Of a DNA stretch of 64,000 bases, positions 1-9,262 are shown piece after piece. The DNA comes from JAHEDH01 sp963753285 (GTDB lineage: Bacteria; Actinomycetota; Acidimicrobiia; Spongiisociales; ZC4RG35): NCBI GenBank assembly GCA_963753285.1, contig CAVWBT010000005.1, positions 362,790-426,789 on the forward strand, in the 5' to 3' direction. Each line of letters starts with the position of its first letter. The first letter of the stretch is position 1. Position numbers and translations under genes: made by a program. The notes below the pieces were generated by a model, which saw only the letters and a list, made by a program, of their open reading frames with translations, was not told the DNA's origin and ran no database searches.

Positions 1-3000
1 GTCGATCGTCTCGATCCGGAGCTTGCGTGACCGCTCACCGAGCCGTGCGATCGCCGCCGCGATCATCGTGTGGCTGTCAGGGTCCAGGTCGAACGTCCGC
101 AGCTTCCGCTTGTCGAGGTATCCGACCAGGTGGCCGTCCGCCAGGATGACGTACGTCCCGGCGATTCGTCCGATCCGGCCGTCGTCGATCGTCGGCCAGT
201 CGAGTGCGGCGCCGTAGGGGTTGGCTGGATCCGTCGACGCCAGCACCGTGATCGATCGCTCGGGGACGCTCCGCACCCGATCGACGGCGCCCGGGAGGGC
301 GAACTGTGCACCACCGAGCCGCTCGATGAAGTAGCCGCGCCGGGCCCGGCCGGTCTCTTCGAGATGCTGGAGCACCGGATAGACCGACGTGAAGCCTCCG
401 GGCAGGCCCTCGGCGGCGACGCTCTGGCGGGTGACGATGCCGTGGCGGTCGAGCAGTTGGTGGGTCCACGCAGTGGCTTGCTGGGTGCCCGACGGCGGCT
501 CGATCATCTCGTCGAGGAGGTCGGTCACCAGCGACCATCGTCCCGCGGCGTGCTTGGGGAAGGTCGCCGACACCGTGGGCCGCCCCGACGACCTGGATCG
601 ACGGGCCCGGCCGAACGCTCGCACGGGAGCGAACGTGTCGTTGGTGACCTCACCTGCCCACACCAGGTCCCACAGCGCGTCCAGGACCGCCTCGACCTCA
701 CCGCCTCCTGCCGCCAGATAGATGGCCTTGAAGAAGCTCGCCCCCCGAGCTTCGAGGTGGCTGCGAATGGCTCGATGGAGTTCTCCGTCGGGAGCGTCCG
801 CGACGGGAGGGATCCAGAGGAGCGGGAGTTGATCCCGGAAGTACAGCGCCAGTTTGCCGTCACGCGTCCCGAGCGTCCCACGGCCGGCCCATACGAGCTC
901 TCCTTCGATCATGAGTTGATCCAGCATCGCGTCGGCGTCGGCGTGGCGGCTCGGGAGGACGTCGTTCAACAGGACCGACGCAGGCAGATCGGCGCCCTGG
1001 AGTCGCCGGACCACTTCGAGGAGCGGACCCCGACCGGTCGGAGGATCGTCGGTCACTCCCTGCCAGACGGGGAGGAAGCGTCCCAGCGCGTCGCCGGTCA
1101 CCGGTTCGATCTCCGACCGCAACGCTGCGAGCGATCGCCGCTTGAGGGTGCGGAGCACGTCGGAGTCGATCCACTCGAGGTCCGATCCTCCGGGGCGGAA
1201 CGCACCCTGGACCACACGTCGCTGGTCGTCGAGACGCCGGAGCGCCGTCGTGACCACCCCGACCGGCAGACCGAGCGAGCCGGCGGCGGCTTCGGTGGTG
1301 AATGGGCCGTGGGTGCGGGCGAACCGGCCGATCACGTCGCCCAGCGGGTCGTCGACGGGTTCGAGGAACGCGTGGGCGACACCCCGGGGAGGTTGGACCC
1401 CGAGCGCGTCCCGAAGCCGTCCGGCATCCTCGGCGGCGGCGTACCTCGGCTCGCCCTTCATCGTCACTTCGATGACACGGCGGGTGGCGATCAGCTCGTC
1501 GAGCACCGCCATCACGTCTGTCTCGCGGGTGCGCAGCTCGATGTCGTCGGCGCCCAGCGGGCCCAGGAAGCGAAGCAGATCGGCGATTCCGTCCGCCCCC
1601 TTCGCCTGCCTCTCCTCGGTGAGCCGCTGCAGCTCGAGTTCGAGCGTTGCGAGCTGGTCGGCGTCGAGAAGGTCGCGGAGTTCGCCCTCCCCGAGCAGCT
1701 CGCGCAGCATCTCCCGGTCGAGCGTGAGCGCTGCCGCCCGCCGTTCGGCCAGCGGGGTATCGCCCTCGTACAGATAGGCGGCGACGAAGGCGAACAGCAG
1801 CGACGAGGCGAAAGGGGTCGGGCTCTCCGTGGAGATCTCGGCGATGCGGATCCGCCGTGCCCTGATGTCGGCGAGCACGTCGCGCAGGGACGGGACGTCG
1901 AAGTCGTCCTGGAGGATCTCTCGGTAGGTCTCCAGGATGATCGGGAAGGAACCGAACTGGCGTGCCACGCTCAAGAGGTCGGCCGCTCTCCTGCGTTGTA
2001 GCCACAGCGGCGTCCGCTGGCCGGGGCGACGGCGGGGGAGCAGGAGTGCCCGACCGGCCGCCTCGCGGAACCGGGCGGCGAACATGGCCGAGTCGGCGAG
2101 GTGTTCGGTGAGCAGGGGCTCGAGCTCTTCGGGGTCGGGGATGAGTTCCTCGGTCCCCGGGATGTCGTCGGTGTCGGGGAAGCGGAATGCGATCCCATCG
2201 TCGGACCAGATCACGTCGACGTCGGTCCCGTAGCGTTCTCGGAGTCGCTGGGTGGTGGCCATGGCCCAGGGGGCGTGCACCTTGGCCCCGAGCGGGGAGA
2301 GGATCACGACCCGCCAGTCGCCGATCTCGTCCCGGAAGCGTTGCACGACCAGCGTCTGGTCGGTCGGTAGCACTCCGGCTTCGTCGCGTTCCTCTTCCAG
2401 ATACGCCACCAGGTTCTTGGCGGCGAGTGTGTCGAGGTGGTACTCCTCGACGAGGCGGCGTTCTGCCCGGTCCGGTGGTAGCGCCCCGATCTCCCTGACG
2501 AACGCACCCACCGCCTTTCCGGTGTCGAGCGAGCGCCCGAGCGCGTCACCGTGCCAGAACGGCATTGTGGCGGCCGGTGCCCCGGGCGCCGGGACGACCT
2601 GGACGATGTCAGGCCCGATGTCGGTGATCCGCCAGGTGGACGATCCCAGGATGAAGACGTCGCCGACCCTGGATTCGTAGACCATCTCTTCGTCGAGTTC
2701 GCCTACCCGACCGCCTTCGGGCAGCACGACCCGGTACAGACCGCGGTCGGGGATCGTCCCGGCATTGGCCACTGCGAGCTGACGGGCTCCGCGCCGGGCG
2801 CTGACCGATCCGTCGATCCGATCCCAGACGATCCGGGGTCGTAGCTCGGAGAACAGGTCGGAGGGGTAGCGGCCCGCCAGCATGTCCATGGTGGCATCGA
2901 AGACCGATCGGGTGAGTTCGCGGAACGGGGTGGCGCGCCTGATCATGTCGTAGAGCGAGTCGGCGGTGCGGTCCTCGATCACGACGGCGGCCACCAGCTG

Positions 3001-4284
3001 CTGGCTCAACACGTCGAGCGGATTGCGAGGGATCTTCGTCTGTTCGACCTGGCGCTCCAGCATGCGCTCGGTGAGCACGGTCGCCAACAGGAGGTCACCT
3101 CGATACTTCGGGAAGAGCTTGGCCCTGGACACCTCTCCGACGGAGTGTCCGGCTCGCCCGACCCGCTGCAGCCCGCTCGCCACCGAGATCGGCGCCTCGA
3201 TCTGGATCACCAGGTCGACAGCCCCCATGTCGATGCCGAGCTCCAGTGAACTGGTCGCAACGACCGCCTTGAGCGAGCCGCGTTTGAGGGCCTCCTCGAT
3301 CTCGATCCGCTGGTCACGCGCCACCGAGCCGTGATGGGCGCGGGCGATCTCCTCTCCGGCGAGCTGGTTGAGCTCGTTGCACACCCGCTCGGCGAGTCGC
3401 CTGGAGTTGGCGAAGACGATCGTGGAGTTGTGTTGTTCGATCAGGTCGAGGACCCGCGGGTACACGGCGGGCCAGATCGACTTCGTGCGAACCCGATCGG
3501 GATCCAGGGGGTCGGGCTCGTCGGGTTCGGCCATGTTCTCCACCGGAACCACCAGCTCGAGGTCGAGCTGACGTTCGCCGGGGGTGTCGACGATCGTGAC
3601 CGGACGGGGAGTCCACGTGTCGTCCTCGATCGTGCCGCCACCGAGGAAGGTGGCGATGGTCTCGAGTGGCCGCTGTGTGGCCGACAGCCCGATTCGCTGG
3701 GGCGGCTGGTCGGTGAGCTCGTCGAGCCGCTCGAGGCTCAAGGCCAGGTGGGCGCCGCGTTTGCTCCCGGCGACGGCGTGCACCTCGTCACAGATGACGT
3801 AGCGGACCGAGCGGAGCGTCTCGCGTGCTTGCGACGTCAACAACAGATACAGCGATTCGGGGGTGGTGATCAGGATGTCGGACGGCTGCTTCTGCATCCG
3901 ACGGCGGTCGACGGCAGGGGTGTCTCCGGTGCGAAGGAACGTGGTGATCTCGGGGAGGGGGTCGCCTCCGATTCGCTCCGAGGCGTGTCGGATGCCGAGC
4001 AGCGGCGCCTTGAGGTTGCGGTCGATGTCGTATGCGAGCGCCTTCATCGGCGAGATGTAGAGCACCCGGGTCCGCTCGAGATCGTCGGGCAACGGTTCGT
4101 GCAACAGCCGGTCGATCGTCCAGAGAAACGCGGCAAGCGTCTTTCCGGATCCGGTCGGTGCGTGGATCAGCGTGTGGTTGCCCGAGGAGATGGAGTCCCA
4201 GCCCTGCGATTGGGCATCGGTCGGGGCGGCGAACGACGCCTCGAACCATGCCTGTGTGGCGGGCATGAACTGCGGAGGGAGCAT
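1..4284 (-). CDS. lhr: Lhr-type large DEAD/DEAH helicase, 3' end outside window
   Basis: Superfamily 2 ATP-dependent helicase of the large Lhr family, thought to act in DNA repair. The minus-strand frame from ATG 4284 is open for 1428 codons to the window edge, so the last part of a protein of about 1500 residues or more is missing. Visible motifs are Walker A APTGSGKT (lysine about residue 48), the DEVH box at residues 166-169 (CDEVHAVAG), motif III LSATQRP, and the C-terminal RecA-like lobe with SSLELGID and QRVGRAGH. The long C-terminal part is typical of Lhr. The first codons follow a TACGCT hexamer by 7 nt, suggesting a leaderless transcript. No frameshift was seen. The long plus-strand ORFs opposite it are antisense shadows. 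Confidence 0.93.
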   Translation of the reverse strand, partial: MLPPQFMPATQAWFEASFAAPTDAQSQGWDSISSGNHTLIHAPTGSGKTLAAFLWTIDRLLHEPLPDDLERTRVLYISPMKALAYDIDRNLKAPLLGIRHASERIGGDPLPEITTFLRTGDTPAVDRRRMQKQPSDILITTPESLYLLLTSQARETLRSVRYVICDEVHAVAGSKRGAHLALSLERLDELTDQPPQRIGLSATQRPLETIATFLGGGTIEDDTWTPRPVTIVDTPGERQLDLELVVPVENMAEPDEPDPLDPDRVRTKSIWPAVYPRVLDLIEQHNSTIVFANSRRLAERVCNELNQLAGEEIARAHHGSVARDQRIEIEEALKRGSLKAVVATSSLELGIDMGAVDLVIQIEAPISVASGLQRVGRAGHSVGEVSRAKLFPKYRGDLLLATVLTERMLERQVEQTKIPRNPLDVLSQQLVAAVVIEDRTADSLYDMIRRATPFRELTRSVFDATMDMLAGRYPSDLFSELRPRIVWDRIDGSVSARRGARQLAVANAGTIPDRGLYRVVLPEGGRVGELDEEMVYESRVGDVFILGSSTWRITDIGPDIVQVVPAPGAPAATMPFWHGDALGRSLDTGKAVGAFVREIGALPPDRAERRLVEEYHLDTLAAKNLVAYLEEERDEAGVLPTDQTLVVQRFRDEIGDWRVVILSPLGAKVHAPWAMATTQRLRERYGTDVDVIWSDDGIAFRFPDTDDIPGTEELIPDPEELEPLLTEHLADSAMFAARFREAAGRALLLPRRRPGQRTPLWLQRRRAADLLSVARQFGSFPIILETYREILQDDFDVPSLRDVLADIRARRIRIAEISTESPTPFASSLLFAFVAAYLYEGDTPLAERRAAALTLDREMLRELLGEGELRDLLDADQLATLELELQRLTEERQAKGADGIADLLRFLGPLGADDIELRTRETDVMAVLDELIATRRVIEVTMKGEPRYAAAEDAGRLRDALGVQPPRGVAHAFLEPVDDPLGDVIGRFARTHGPFTTEAAAGSLGLPVGVVTTALRRLDDQRRVVQGAFRPGGSDLEWIDSDVLRTLKRRSLAALRSEIEPVTGDALGRFLPVWQGVTDDPPTGRGPLLEVVRRLQGADLPASVLLNDVLPSRHADADAMLDQLMIEGELVWAGRGTLGTRDGKLALYFRDQLPLLWIPPVADAPDGELHRAIRSHLEARGASFFKAIYLAAGGGEVEAVLDALWDLVWAGEVTNDTFAPVRAFGRARRSRSSGRPTVSATFPKHAAGRWSLVTDLLDEMIEPPSGTQQATAWTHQLLDRHGIVTRQSVAAEGLPGGFTSVYPVLQHLEETGRARRGYFIERLGGAQFALPGAVDRVRSVPERSITVLASTDPANPYGAALDWPTIDDGRIGRIAGTYVILADGHLVGYLDKRKLRTFDLDPDSHTMIAAAIARLGERSRKLRIETID

Positions 4285-4421
4285 GGCGTCGAGCGTATCC
4301 GATCGCCAGGACAAGAAGAGCGGTCACCAGCTACCCGGACACGTGCGAAGGATTTCTGCTTCCAGTTTCGGAGTCGATGCGTATGGTGTTTGGCAAGGCG
4401 GTGCGGGGGGATGGAGAGCAC

Positions 4422-4562
4422 ATGCCAACACATCACTTCGAAGTGGCCATCCAGCCCGCAGACGAGCGGGTCAGGCCCATCGACGTGGGAATCAGGATCG
4501 ATGGCGATTCTGTCGTCGTCGAACTCCCACACGAACTGGTCGGCGCCTACCTCATCGGTTGA
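4422..4562 (+). CDS. Small hypothetical protein, 46 aa
   Basis: A short ORF divergent from lhr. The start ATG 4422 was preferred over an in-frame ATG at 4377 because a purine-rich GGATGGAGAG stretch lies just upstream. The product starts MPTHHFEVAIQPADERV and is acidic in its second half, with no membrane segment or cysteine pattern. I do not recognise the family. The stop is followed within 6 nt by a GC-rich hairpin that could act as a terminator, which mildly supports a real transcription unit. Confidence 0.45.
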   Translation: MPTHHFEVAIQPADERVRPIDVGIRIDGDSVVVELPHELVGAYLIG

Positions 4563-4567
4563 ATCTG

Positions 4568-4586
4568 TTCCCCACGAAGTGGGGGA
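4568..4586 (+). repeat. CCCCAC-GAA-GTGGGG hairpin, member of a dispersed family
   Basis: A six-base-pair GC stem with a GAA triloop directly after the small ORF. The same hairpin with a GAA or GCA loop precedes the structured repeats at 14440 and 38028, but here the downstream pseudoknot module is not recognisable. It may be a terminator or a decayed copy of the element. Confidence 0.55.
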
Positions 4587-4724
4587 CGCTTGATCTTGAG
4601 AGTTCCTCGGCGTCTCGGGGCCTCGCGCTTGGTTGCCCTTCTCAACCTCCGAACCGCCGTCGAGTCACCGGTCGAGCACAGGTGTGAGACGTTCGCGTCT
4701 CAGGTGTTGGCGGGATACAACAAC

Positions 4725-4746
4725 TTTCCCCACTGCGTGGGGGACA
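4725..4746 (-). repeat. Second stand-alone copy of the CCCCCAC/GTGGGG hairpin
   Basis: Read on the minus strand this is GTGTCCCCCACGCAGTGGGG, the same leader as in the copy at 14440. It lies 24 nt beyond the stop codon of the HD-GYP gene on that gene's strand, where a terminator would sit. No pseudoknot module follows. Confidence 0.5.
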
Positions 4747-4769
4747 CAGCGCTAATGGGAGCGGATCGC

Positions 4770-5351
4770 CTAGCTGGCTGCGAGGTCGAGGATGAGACGC
4801 TGGGTGGACTCGAACGCGCCGTCGGAGACGGAGTCGAGGAAGGCCTCGACGATCACCGGGTCGAACTGCGTACCCGAGAATGCGCGGATCTCCCGAAGCG
4901 CGAACTCCGAAGGGAGGGCCGGCTGATAGGCACGTTCGCTGGTGATGGCGTCATAGGCGTCGGCCACCGCCACGATGCGGGCGAGCAGCGGGATCTCGTC
5001 GCCCGCCCGACCGTGCGGGTAGCCGGAGCCGTCGAACCGCTCGTGATGGAAGAGGATCGCCTCGGAGACCTCACGCTCGAACAGGTCGGCGGTCATGGCG
5101 AAGCCGAAGAGCGAGTGGCGCTGCATGTGCTCGGTCTCCGGACCGTCGAGGCTGGCAGGCTTGCTGAGGAGCCTGGTGTCGACGTGGAGCTTGCCGACGT
5201 CGTGGAGGACACCGACGGTGGCGAGGCGGTCCAGATCGGCTGCGGACAACCCGAGGATCTCGCCGATGGAGATGGCGACGCCTGAGACGCGGTGGACATG
5301 GCCGTAGATGTCTTCGACCAGCCCTTCCATCGCTGCGATCAGCGAGTCCAT
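4770..5351 (-). CDS. HD-GYP domain protein, probable cyclic-di-GMP phosphodiesterase
   Basis: A stand-alone HD-GYP domain of 193 residues. It carries the metal-binding HD pair at residues 50-51 (VLHDVGK), HSLFG, HHERFDGSGYP near 102-112 and ARIVAVADAYDAI near 124-136, all hallmarks of the family, which hydrolyses cyclic di-GMP. There is no sensor, receiver or membrane domain, so its input must come from a partner or it is a constitutive enzyme. The start ATG is preceded by GGAGGAAC at ideal spacing. It is monocistronic as far as visible. Confidence 0.9.
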   Translation of the reverse strand: MDSLIAAMEGLVEDIYGHVHRVSGVAISIGEILGLSAADLDRLATVGVLHDVGKLHVDTRLLSKPASLDGPETEHMQRHSLFGFAMTADLFEREVSEAILFHHERFDGSGYPHGRAGDEIPLLARIVAVADAYDAITSERAYQPALPSEFALREIRAFSGTQFDPVIVEAFLDSVSDGAFESTQRLILDLAAS

Positions 5352-5586
5352 GTTCCTCCAGCCTTCACAACCGTGCAGTACACCGTCGCCATGATGCGTT
5401 ACAGGAGTTTTCGCGACTATGGGACAACCGGATCAATTACACACGTGTGATTCGACGGGCGGTTTCGAGGTGTCGCCCCGAGTCCGGGGGTGTGACGAGA
5501 GCAGCCGCGATCTCGAAGTGCAACTGTGCTGTGTGGAGGATCGCGTACGGATGTCAGAGCCCAACGCACGACGGGCCGATTCGGGT

Positions 5587-6390
5587 TCAATCGGCCGACC
5601 GCGCCCCCATTGCTTCGAGGAACGCCTTAACGGCCGTTCGGTGCTGCGGGTCCGCGTGAGCGATCGCCTGGTAGGCAGCCGTCAGGTCGAGGAACGCCGG
5701 CAGATCCATGTGCCGAGCGTGACGGAACAGTCGCTTGGTGAGTCGGATGGAATGCCGGGGCTTGTCGGCGATGGTCGCCGCGAGCTCCTGACAGCGATCC
5801 ATCAGTTGATCCGGAGCGACCACTTCGAGCAGCACGTCCATTGCGGCTGCTTCCTCGGCGTCGATCATGCGGGCCGTGAACGCCAATTCGGCAGCCCGCT
5901 GCCATCCGACTACCCGAGGGAGGATCCATGCTCCGCCGTCACCCGGCAGGATGCCGAGGTCGGCGAACGTGTGAGCGAAGCGGGCGTTGGTCGACCCGAT
6001 CCGCAGGTCGCATCCCAGCACCAGATCGAATCCGGCGCCGACGGCCGGCCCGTTGACTGCTGCGATCGTCACGAGATCGGTTTCGGCCATCGTCGAGGTC
6101 AGCCTCTGGATCGTTCTGCGGTAGGCCTCGGCGATGGTCCCCGTGTCACCGGCGAACAGCCCGGAGCCCGAGTCCATGTCCTTGACGTTCCCACCCGCCG
6201 AGAACGCCGGGCCTTCCCCAGTGATGATGAGGACGGCAGTGTCGTCGGCCGCGTCCTCCGCTTCGACCGTGCTGATGATCTCGTCGAGGACTCGTTGTCC
6301 GGTCAGCGCATTTCGGACCTCGGGTCGTGTCAATGTGAGGAGCGCGACGCCGTCGCGCTTGTCGAGACGGGTGTCGTGTCGTGCGTCCAT
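5587..6390 (-). CDS. Enoyl-CoA hydratase/isomerase (crotonase) family protein
   Basis: A 267-residue crotonase-fold protein acting on acyl-CoA esters. The oxyanion-hole segments are AFSAGGNVKD (62-71) and NGPAVGAGFD (113-122). The two glutamates used by classical enoyl-CoA hydratase are not conserved: the first position is Asp122 and the second is Phe142. A GDGGAW motif follows at 150-155, as in a large actinobacterial subfamily of uncertain reaction. It may be an isomerase, hydrolase or specialised hydratase. It stands alone between the HD-GYP and subtilase genes, with no other beta-oxidation gene nearby. Confidence 0.88.
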   Translation of the reverse strand: MDARHDTRLDKRDGVALLTLTRPEVRNALTGQRVLDEIISTVEAEDAADDTAVLIITGEGPAFSAGGNVKDMDSGSGLFAGDTGTIAEAYRRTIQRLTSTMAETDLVTIAAVNGPAVGAGFDLVLGCDLRIGSTNARFAHTFADLGILPGDGGAWILPRVVGWQRAAELAFTARMIDAEEAAAMDVLLEVVAPDQLMDRCQELAATIADKPRHSIRLTKRLFRHARHMDLPAFLDLTAAYQAIAHADPQHRTAVKAFLEAMGARSAD

Positions 6391-6521
6391 GTTCCAGTCC
6401 TCGCTCAGGGGTGTCAGCCTATGGCTGGAGAATCACGCTGGGCCAATCGAGGTCGCGAAGAGATGGGGAGCCCGGTCGGGCTCCCCATCTGCATGAGCTT
6501 CGTTGTGGGCTCCTCTGGGGG

Positions 6522-8321
6522 TCAATCCCACCTGAGGCCGCTGGTGGAAGACCCCCAGTGGGCGCTGGACCAAGACAGGCCCGACCACGAAGTTCCCGAC
6601 CAGCTCGTTCCCGACCAGCTCGTTCCCGACCAGCTCGTTCCTGACCACGTCTTGTCGGACCAGCTGGTGCCTGACCAGCTCGTTCCCGACCACGAGGTGC
6701 CCGACCACGAGGTGCCCGACCAGCTCGTTCCCGACCACGAGGTGCCCGACCACGAGGTGCCCGACCAGCTCGTGCCGTTCCAGGTTCCACCTGACCAAGA
6801 GGTGCCCTGTGCCGCCGCCGTCGACCAGCTCGTGCCGTTCCATGGAACTCCGAAGATGTCCTTCTCTCCGGTGAGCGCCACGTTGTCGACCTCGACGTGG
6901 TCTGAGCCGCGAGAGGCCTCGAGGCTGCCTCGCCCGGTCGAAGGGGTGTGACTCTGGGTCGCGGACGGCGTTGGGGTGCTGAAGATCTCGCGAAGATCCA
7001 GCATCGCCTTGCGCGGACATCCGGCGTCCGTCCGCCGCCCGAGATAGTCGGTGGTCGAGGTGATCAACGCCTTGACCTGATCAGGCGAGAGGTCGGGGCG
7101 CTGTTCGAGCATCAGGGCGACGGCTCCGGAGACCACCGCTGCCGATTGACTGGTGCCACTTCCCCGGAAGAGCCGCTGATCGATGACCGCACCAGGGTTC
7201 GCTGCGTCGGCGTACGACCCGGGGTTGCGGAGGCTGAGAATCGACCGTCCCGGCGCAACCACGTCGTAGGTGCGACCGCTCGTCCCACAGTTCGTGAACG
7301 CGGTGAGGAAGTCGTCGCCGGTGATGTTCGTACCGTTCGTGTCGTACGCTCCCACCGCGATCACGTTGGGGTTCGAGGCGGGCATGCGAAGTGGGACGAT
7401 GCCCCCGTCGTTTCCTGCAGCGACGACGACCACGATTCCGGCTTTCCACGCCTGCTCAACCGCGTGGGAGAGTGGATCAAGCGTGGTTGCTTGGACGGAG
7501 TCGGTGCCGAAGGAGAGATTGAGCACACGGATGTTCAGGCCGTTGCTGTTCTTGTGTTGCACGACCCAGTCGATGCCTGCGATCACCTGAGAGACGTCGA
7601 CTGCGCCGTCGTGGCCGGCGACCTTGACGTTGACGACTCGCGCCCCCGGGGCGATTCCCACGAACTTGGTCTTTGCGTCGTTCCATAGGTTGGTCACGCC
7701 GGGGTCGCGTCCTGCGATGATCCCGGCCATGTGGGTCCCGTGACCGAACGTATCGAGGTAGCGGAAGTCGGAGTTCTGCGACTCGAACGACAGGTCGGGT
7801 CCGTTGACGATCTTGCCTGGAAGGTCGAGGCCCTTCACCGGAGCGACTCCGGAGTCGATGAGCGCGACGTCGACTCCTTGGCCGGTGTAGCCCGCGTCCC
7901 AGAAGGTACGGGCCAGCACGAACTTGGCGGTCTTGAACATCGAGCCCGAGTCCCGGTAGGTCACGCTGTCGTTCGCCCAGTCGGCTGTCGATTGGAGTTG
8001 GACTGCTTCGTCGAAGGTCGACGCCTCGATCGCCGGATCGGCTGCGAGCAACTCGAGCATGTCTGCAGGAACTGTGGCCGTGAACCCGCCGATGATCGCG
8101 AGTTGCTCTCCGATGGAGCCGCCGAGGCGTTCGACGAGGTTCTCAGCTTCGGTCGTGGCTGGATTCGTCTCACGGACGATGATGTCGATGGTGCCCGAGG
8201 CGGCGGCAGGGGCCGAGCCGCTCGTTGCCAATATGAGCGATGCGACGAGAGCGACGATCGCCCCCACCGTCGTCACCCGCCCGGTCTTGTGGTCCCAGCT
8301 GAGACCTCTCGCAGCGTCCAT
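6522..8321 (-). CDS. Secreted subtilisin-like S8 protease with GTSWS repeat tail
   Basis: A 599-residue subtilase. An N-terminal hydrophobic segment (about 20-42, ending APAAAS) is the export signal. Residues 45-110 look like an I9-type propeptide. The S8 triad is Asp156 (ALIDSG), His194 (HGTHMAG) and Ser391 (GSGTSQSAA), with oxyanion AAGND near 301-305. After a Ser/Thr linker, residues 496-585 hold 14 exact GTSWS pentapeptides plus variants, encoded by a 15-bp DNA repeat (about 6570-6840). Similar Trp/Ser tails occur on actinobacterial subtilases; their role is unknown, perhaps in surface retention. The tail is not a membrane anchor. The gene appears monocistronic. Confidence 0.93.
   Translation of the reverse strand: MDAARGLSWDHKTGRVTTVGAIVALVASLILATSGSAPAAASGTIDIIVRETNPATTEAENLVERLGGSIGEQLAIIGGFTATVPADMLELLAADPAIEASTFDEAVQLQSTADWANDSVTYRDSGSMFKTAKFVLARTFWDAGYTGQGVDVALIDSGVAPVKGLDLPGKIVNGPDLSFESQNSDFRYLDTFGHGTHMAGIIAGRDPGVTNLWNDAKTKFVGIAPGARVVNVKVAGHDGAVDVSQVIAGIDWVVQHKNSNGLNIRVLNLSFGTDSVQATTLDPLSHAVEQAWKAGIVVVVAAGNDGGIVPLRMPASNPNVIAVGAYDTNGTNITGDDFLTAFTNCGTSGRTYDVVAPGRSILSLRNPGSYADAANPGAVIDQRLFRGSGTSQSAAVVSGAVALMLEQRPDLSPDQVKALITSTTDYLGRRTDAGCPRKAMLDLREIFSTPTPSATQSHTPSTGRGSLEASRGSDHVEVDNVALTGEKDIFGVPWNGTSWSTAAAQGTSWSGGTWNGTSWSGTSWSGTSWSGTSWSGTSWSGTSWSGTSWSGTSWSDKTWSGTSWSGTSWSGTSWSGTSWSGLSWSSAHWGSSTSGLRWD
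6565..6840 (-). repeat. 15-bp tandem coding repeat (GTSWS units)
   Basis: An in-frame tandem repeat within the subtilase gene, on the minus strand built from units encoding Gly-Thr-Ser-Trp-Ser. Fourteen perfect peptide copies are broken once by a DKTWS variant. Such repeats can expand or contract by slippage and are prone to assembly error. Confidence 0.85.
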
Positions 8322-8473
8322 TTCGGTGTCCTGACCCTTCCTTGGTCGATTGCACTCATCGATGCCATCGACATTCGAGTCGTCGTATCTGAATGTCCAT
8401 CCCAGGAGCGCGCGATAGCACTAGTCACTCAGGTCGGTGTCGTTACGCGACTAGGGGGGTTCAGGTGTCAGCG

Positions 8474-9262
8474 TCAGCGGGCTATGCCCGCTCGGCGGGC
8501 GCCCGTCGCGAATGCTCGGGCCAGGCCCGGATCGATGGGCTGGTCGACCTCACCGCCCGCCTTGAGCGACGAGCCGACGATCACCGAAGTTGCGTACCGA
8601 CCAAGCGCCTCGACGGTGTCCACCGACGCGCCCGATCCGATCACCAGCGGCGCGTCGGGGACTGCGCTCGCGACCCGATCGAGATCCTCCATATCGACGA
8701 CGGTCCCCGTTCCGGTACCGGAGATGACGAGGGCGTCGGCGCCCGAGCGTTCCCATGCATCGATGGCGGACAGTTCGATCGTTGCGCCGGGTGGGGGAGT
8801 GGCGTGTTTGACGAAGACGTCTGCAAGCACGAGCACATCCGGGGCGATCGCCGATCGGAGTCGCGCCAGTTCCGCCGCCCGGCCCACGATCGGCCCTTGA
8901 TCGGTGTACATCATCGATGACAGCACGTTCACCCGGATCATCGCTGCGCCGGTTGCCGCTGCGATCGACATCGCTCCGAGTGCATCGTTTCGCAGCACAT
9001 TGACACCGATCGGGAGTGCGACTTCGAGTGAGATCTCGGTCACCACACGCGTGAGCCCGGAGATGGTGACCGGAGGCACGTCATCGGGGAAGAACGGCGC
9101 ATCGCCGAAGTTCTCCACCATGACGGCATCGAACCCGGCTGCTGCGAGTGTCGCCGCGTCGGAGCGCGCACGGTCCACCACGTGTTGCATCGAGCCCCCG
9201 TAGCGGGGCGCCCCCGGCAGGGGCGCGAGATGAACCATCCCGATGAGGGAGGGGAGGGTCAC
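8474..9262 (-). CDS. BtpA/SgcQ family TIM-barrel protein
   Basis: A 262-residue protein of the BtpA/SgcQ family. It begins with the family signature LIGMVHLAPLPGAPRY and has MVENFGDAPF, GVNVLRND and the phosphate-binding-like VIGSGA near the C-terminus. BtpA was linked to photosystem I stability in cyanobacteria; SgcQ relatives sit in sugar operons, so the true substrate here is unknown. No photosystem genes are present. Its ATG overlaps the stop of the upstream TIGR03084-type gene by 4 nt, so the two are translationally coupled. Confidence 0.88.
   Translation of the reverse strand: MTLPSLIGMVHLAPLPGAPRYGGSMQHVVDRARSDAATLAAAGFDAVMVENFGDAPFFPDDVPPVTISGLTRVVTEISLEVALPIGVNVLRNDALGAMSIAAATGAAMIRVNVLSSMMYTDQGPIVGRAAELARLRSAIAPDVLVLADVFVKHATPPPGATIELSAIDAWERSGADALVISGTGTGTVVDMEDLDRVASAVPDAPLVIGSGASVDTVEALGRYATSVIVGSSLKAGGEVDQPIDPGLARAFATGARRAGIAR

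Noticed and set aside
70..2001. Long plus-strand ORF of 643 codons, and similar ones at 3331-4593 and 10912-12558
   Set aside because: They lie antisense to lhr, the LOG gene and the MoxR-like gene, have low-complexity Arg/Gly/Val-rich translations, and reflect codon bias of the real genes.
4568..4746. Two CCCCAC/GTGGGG hairpins resembling type I-E CRISPR repeat stems
   Set aside because: Only isolated copies in opposite orientations, no regular spacers and no cas genes, so not a CRISPR array.
8474..9262. Link of the BtpA-like protein to photosynthesis
   Set aside because: No photosystem or pigment genes in the window. The family is widespread in non-photosynthetic bacteria.
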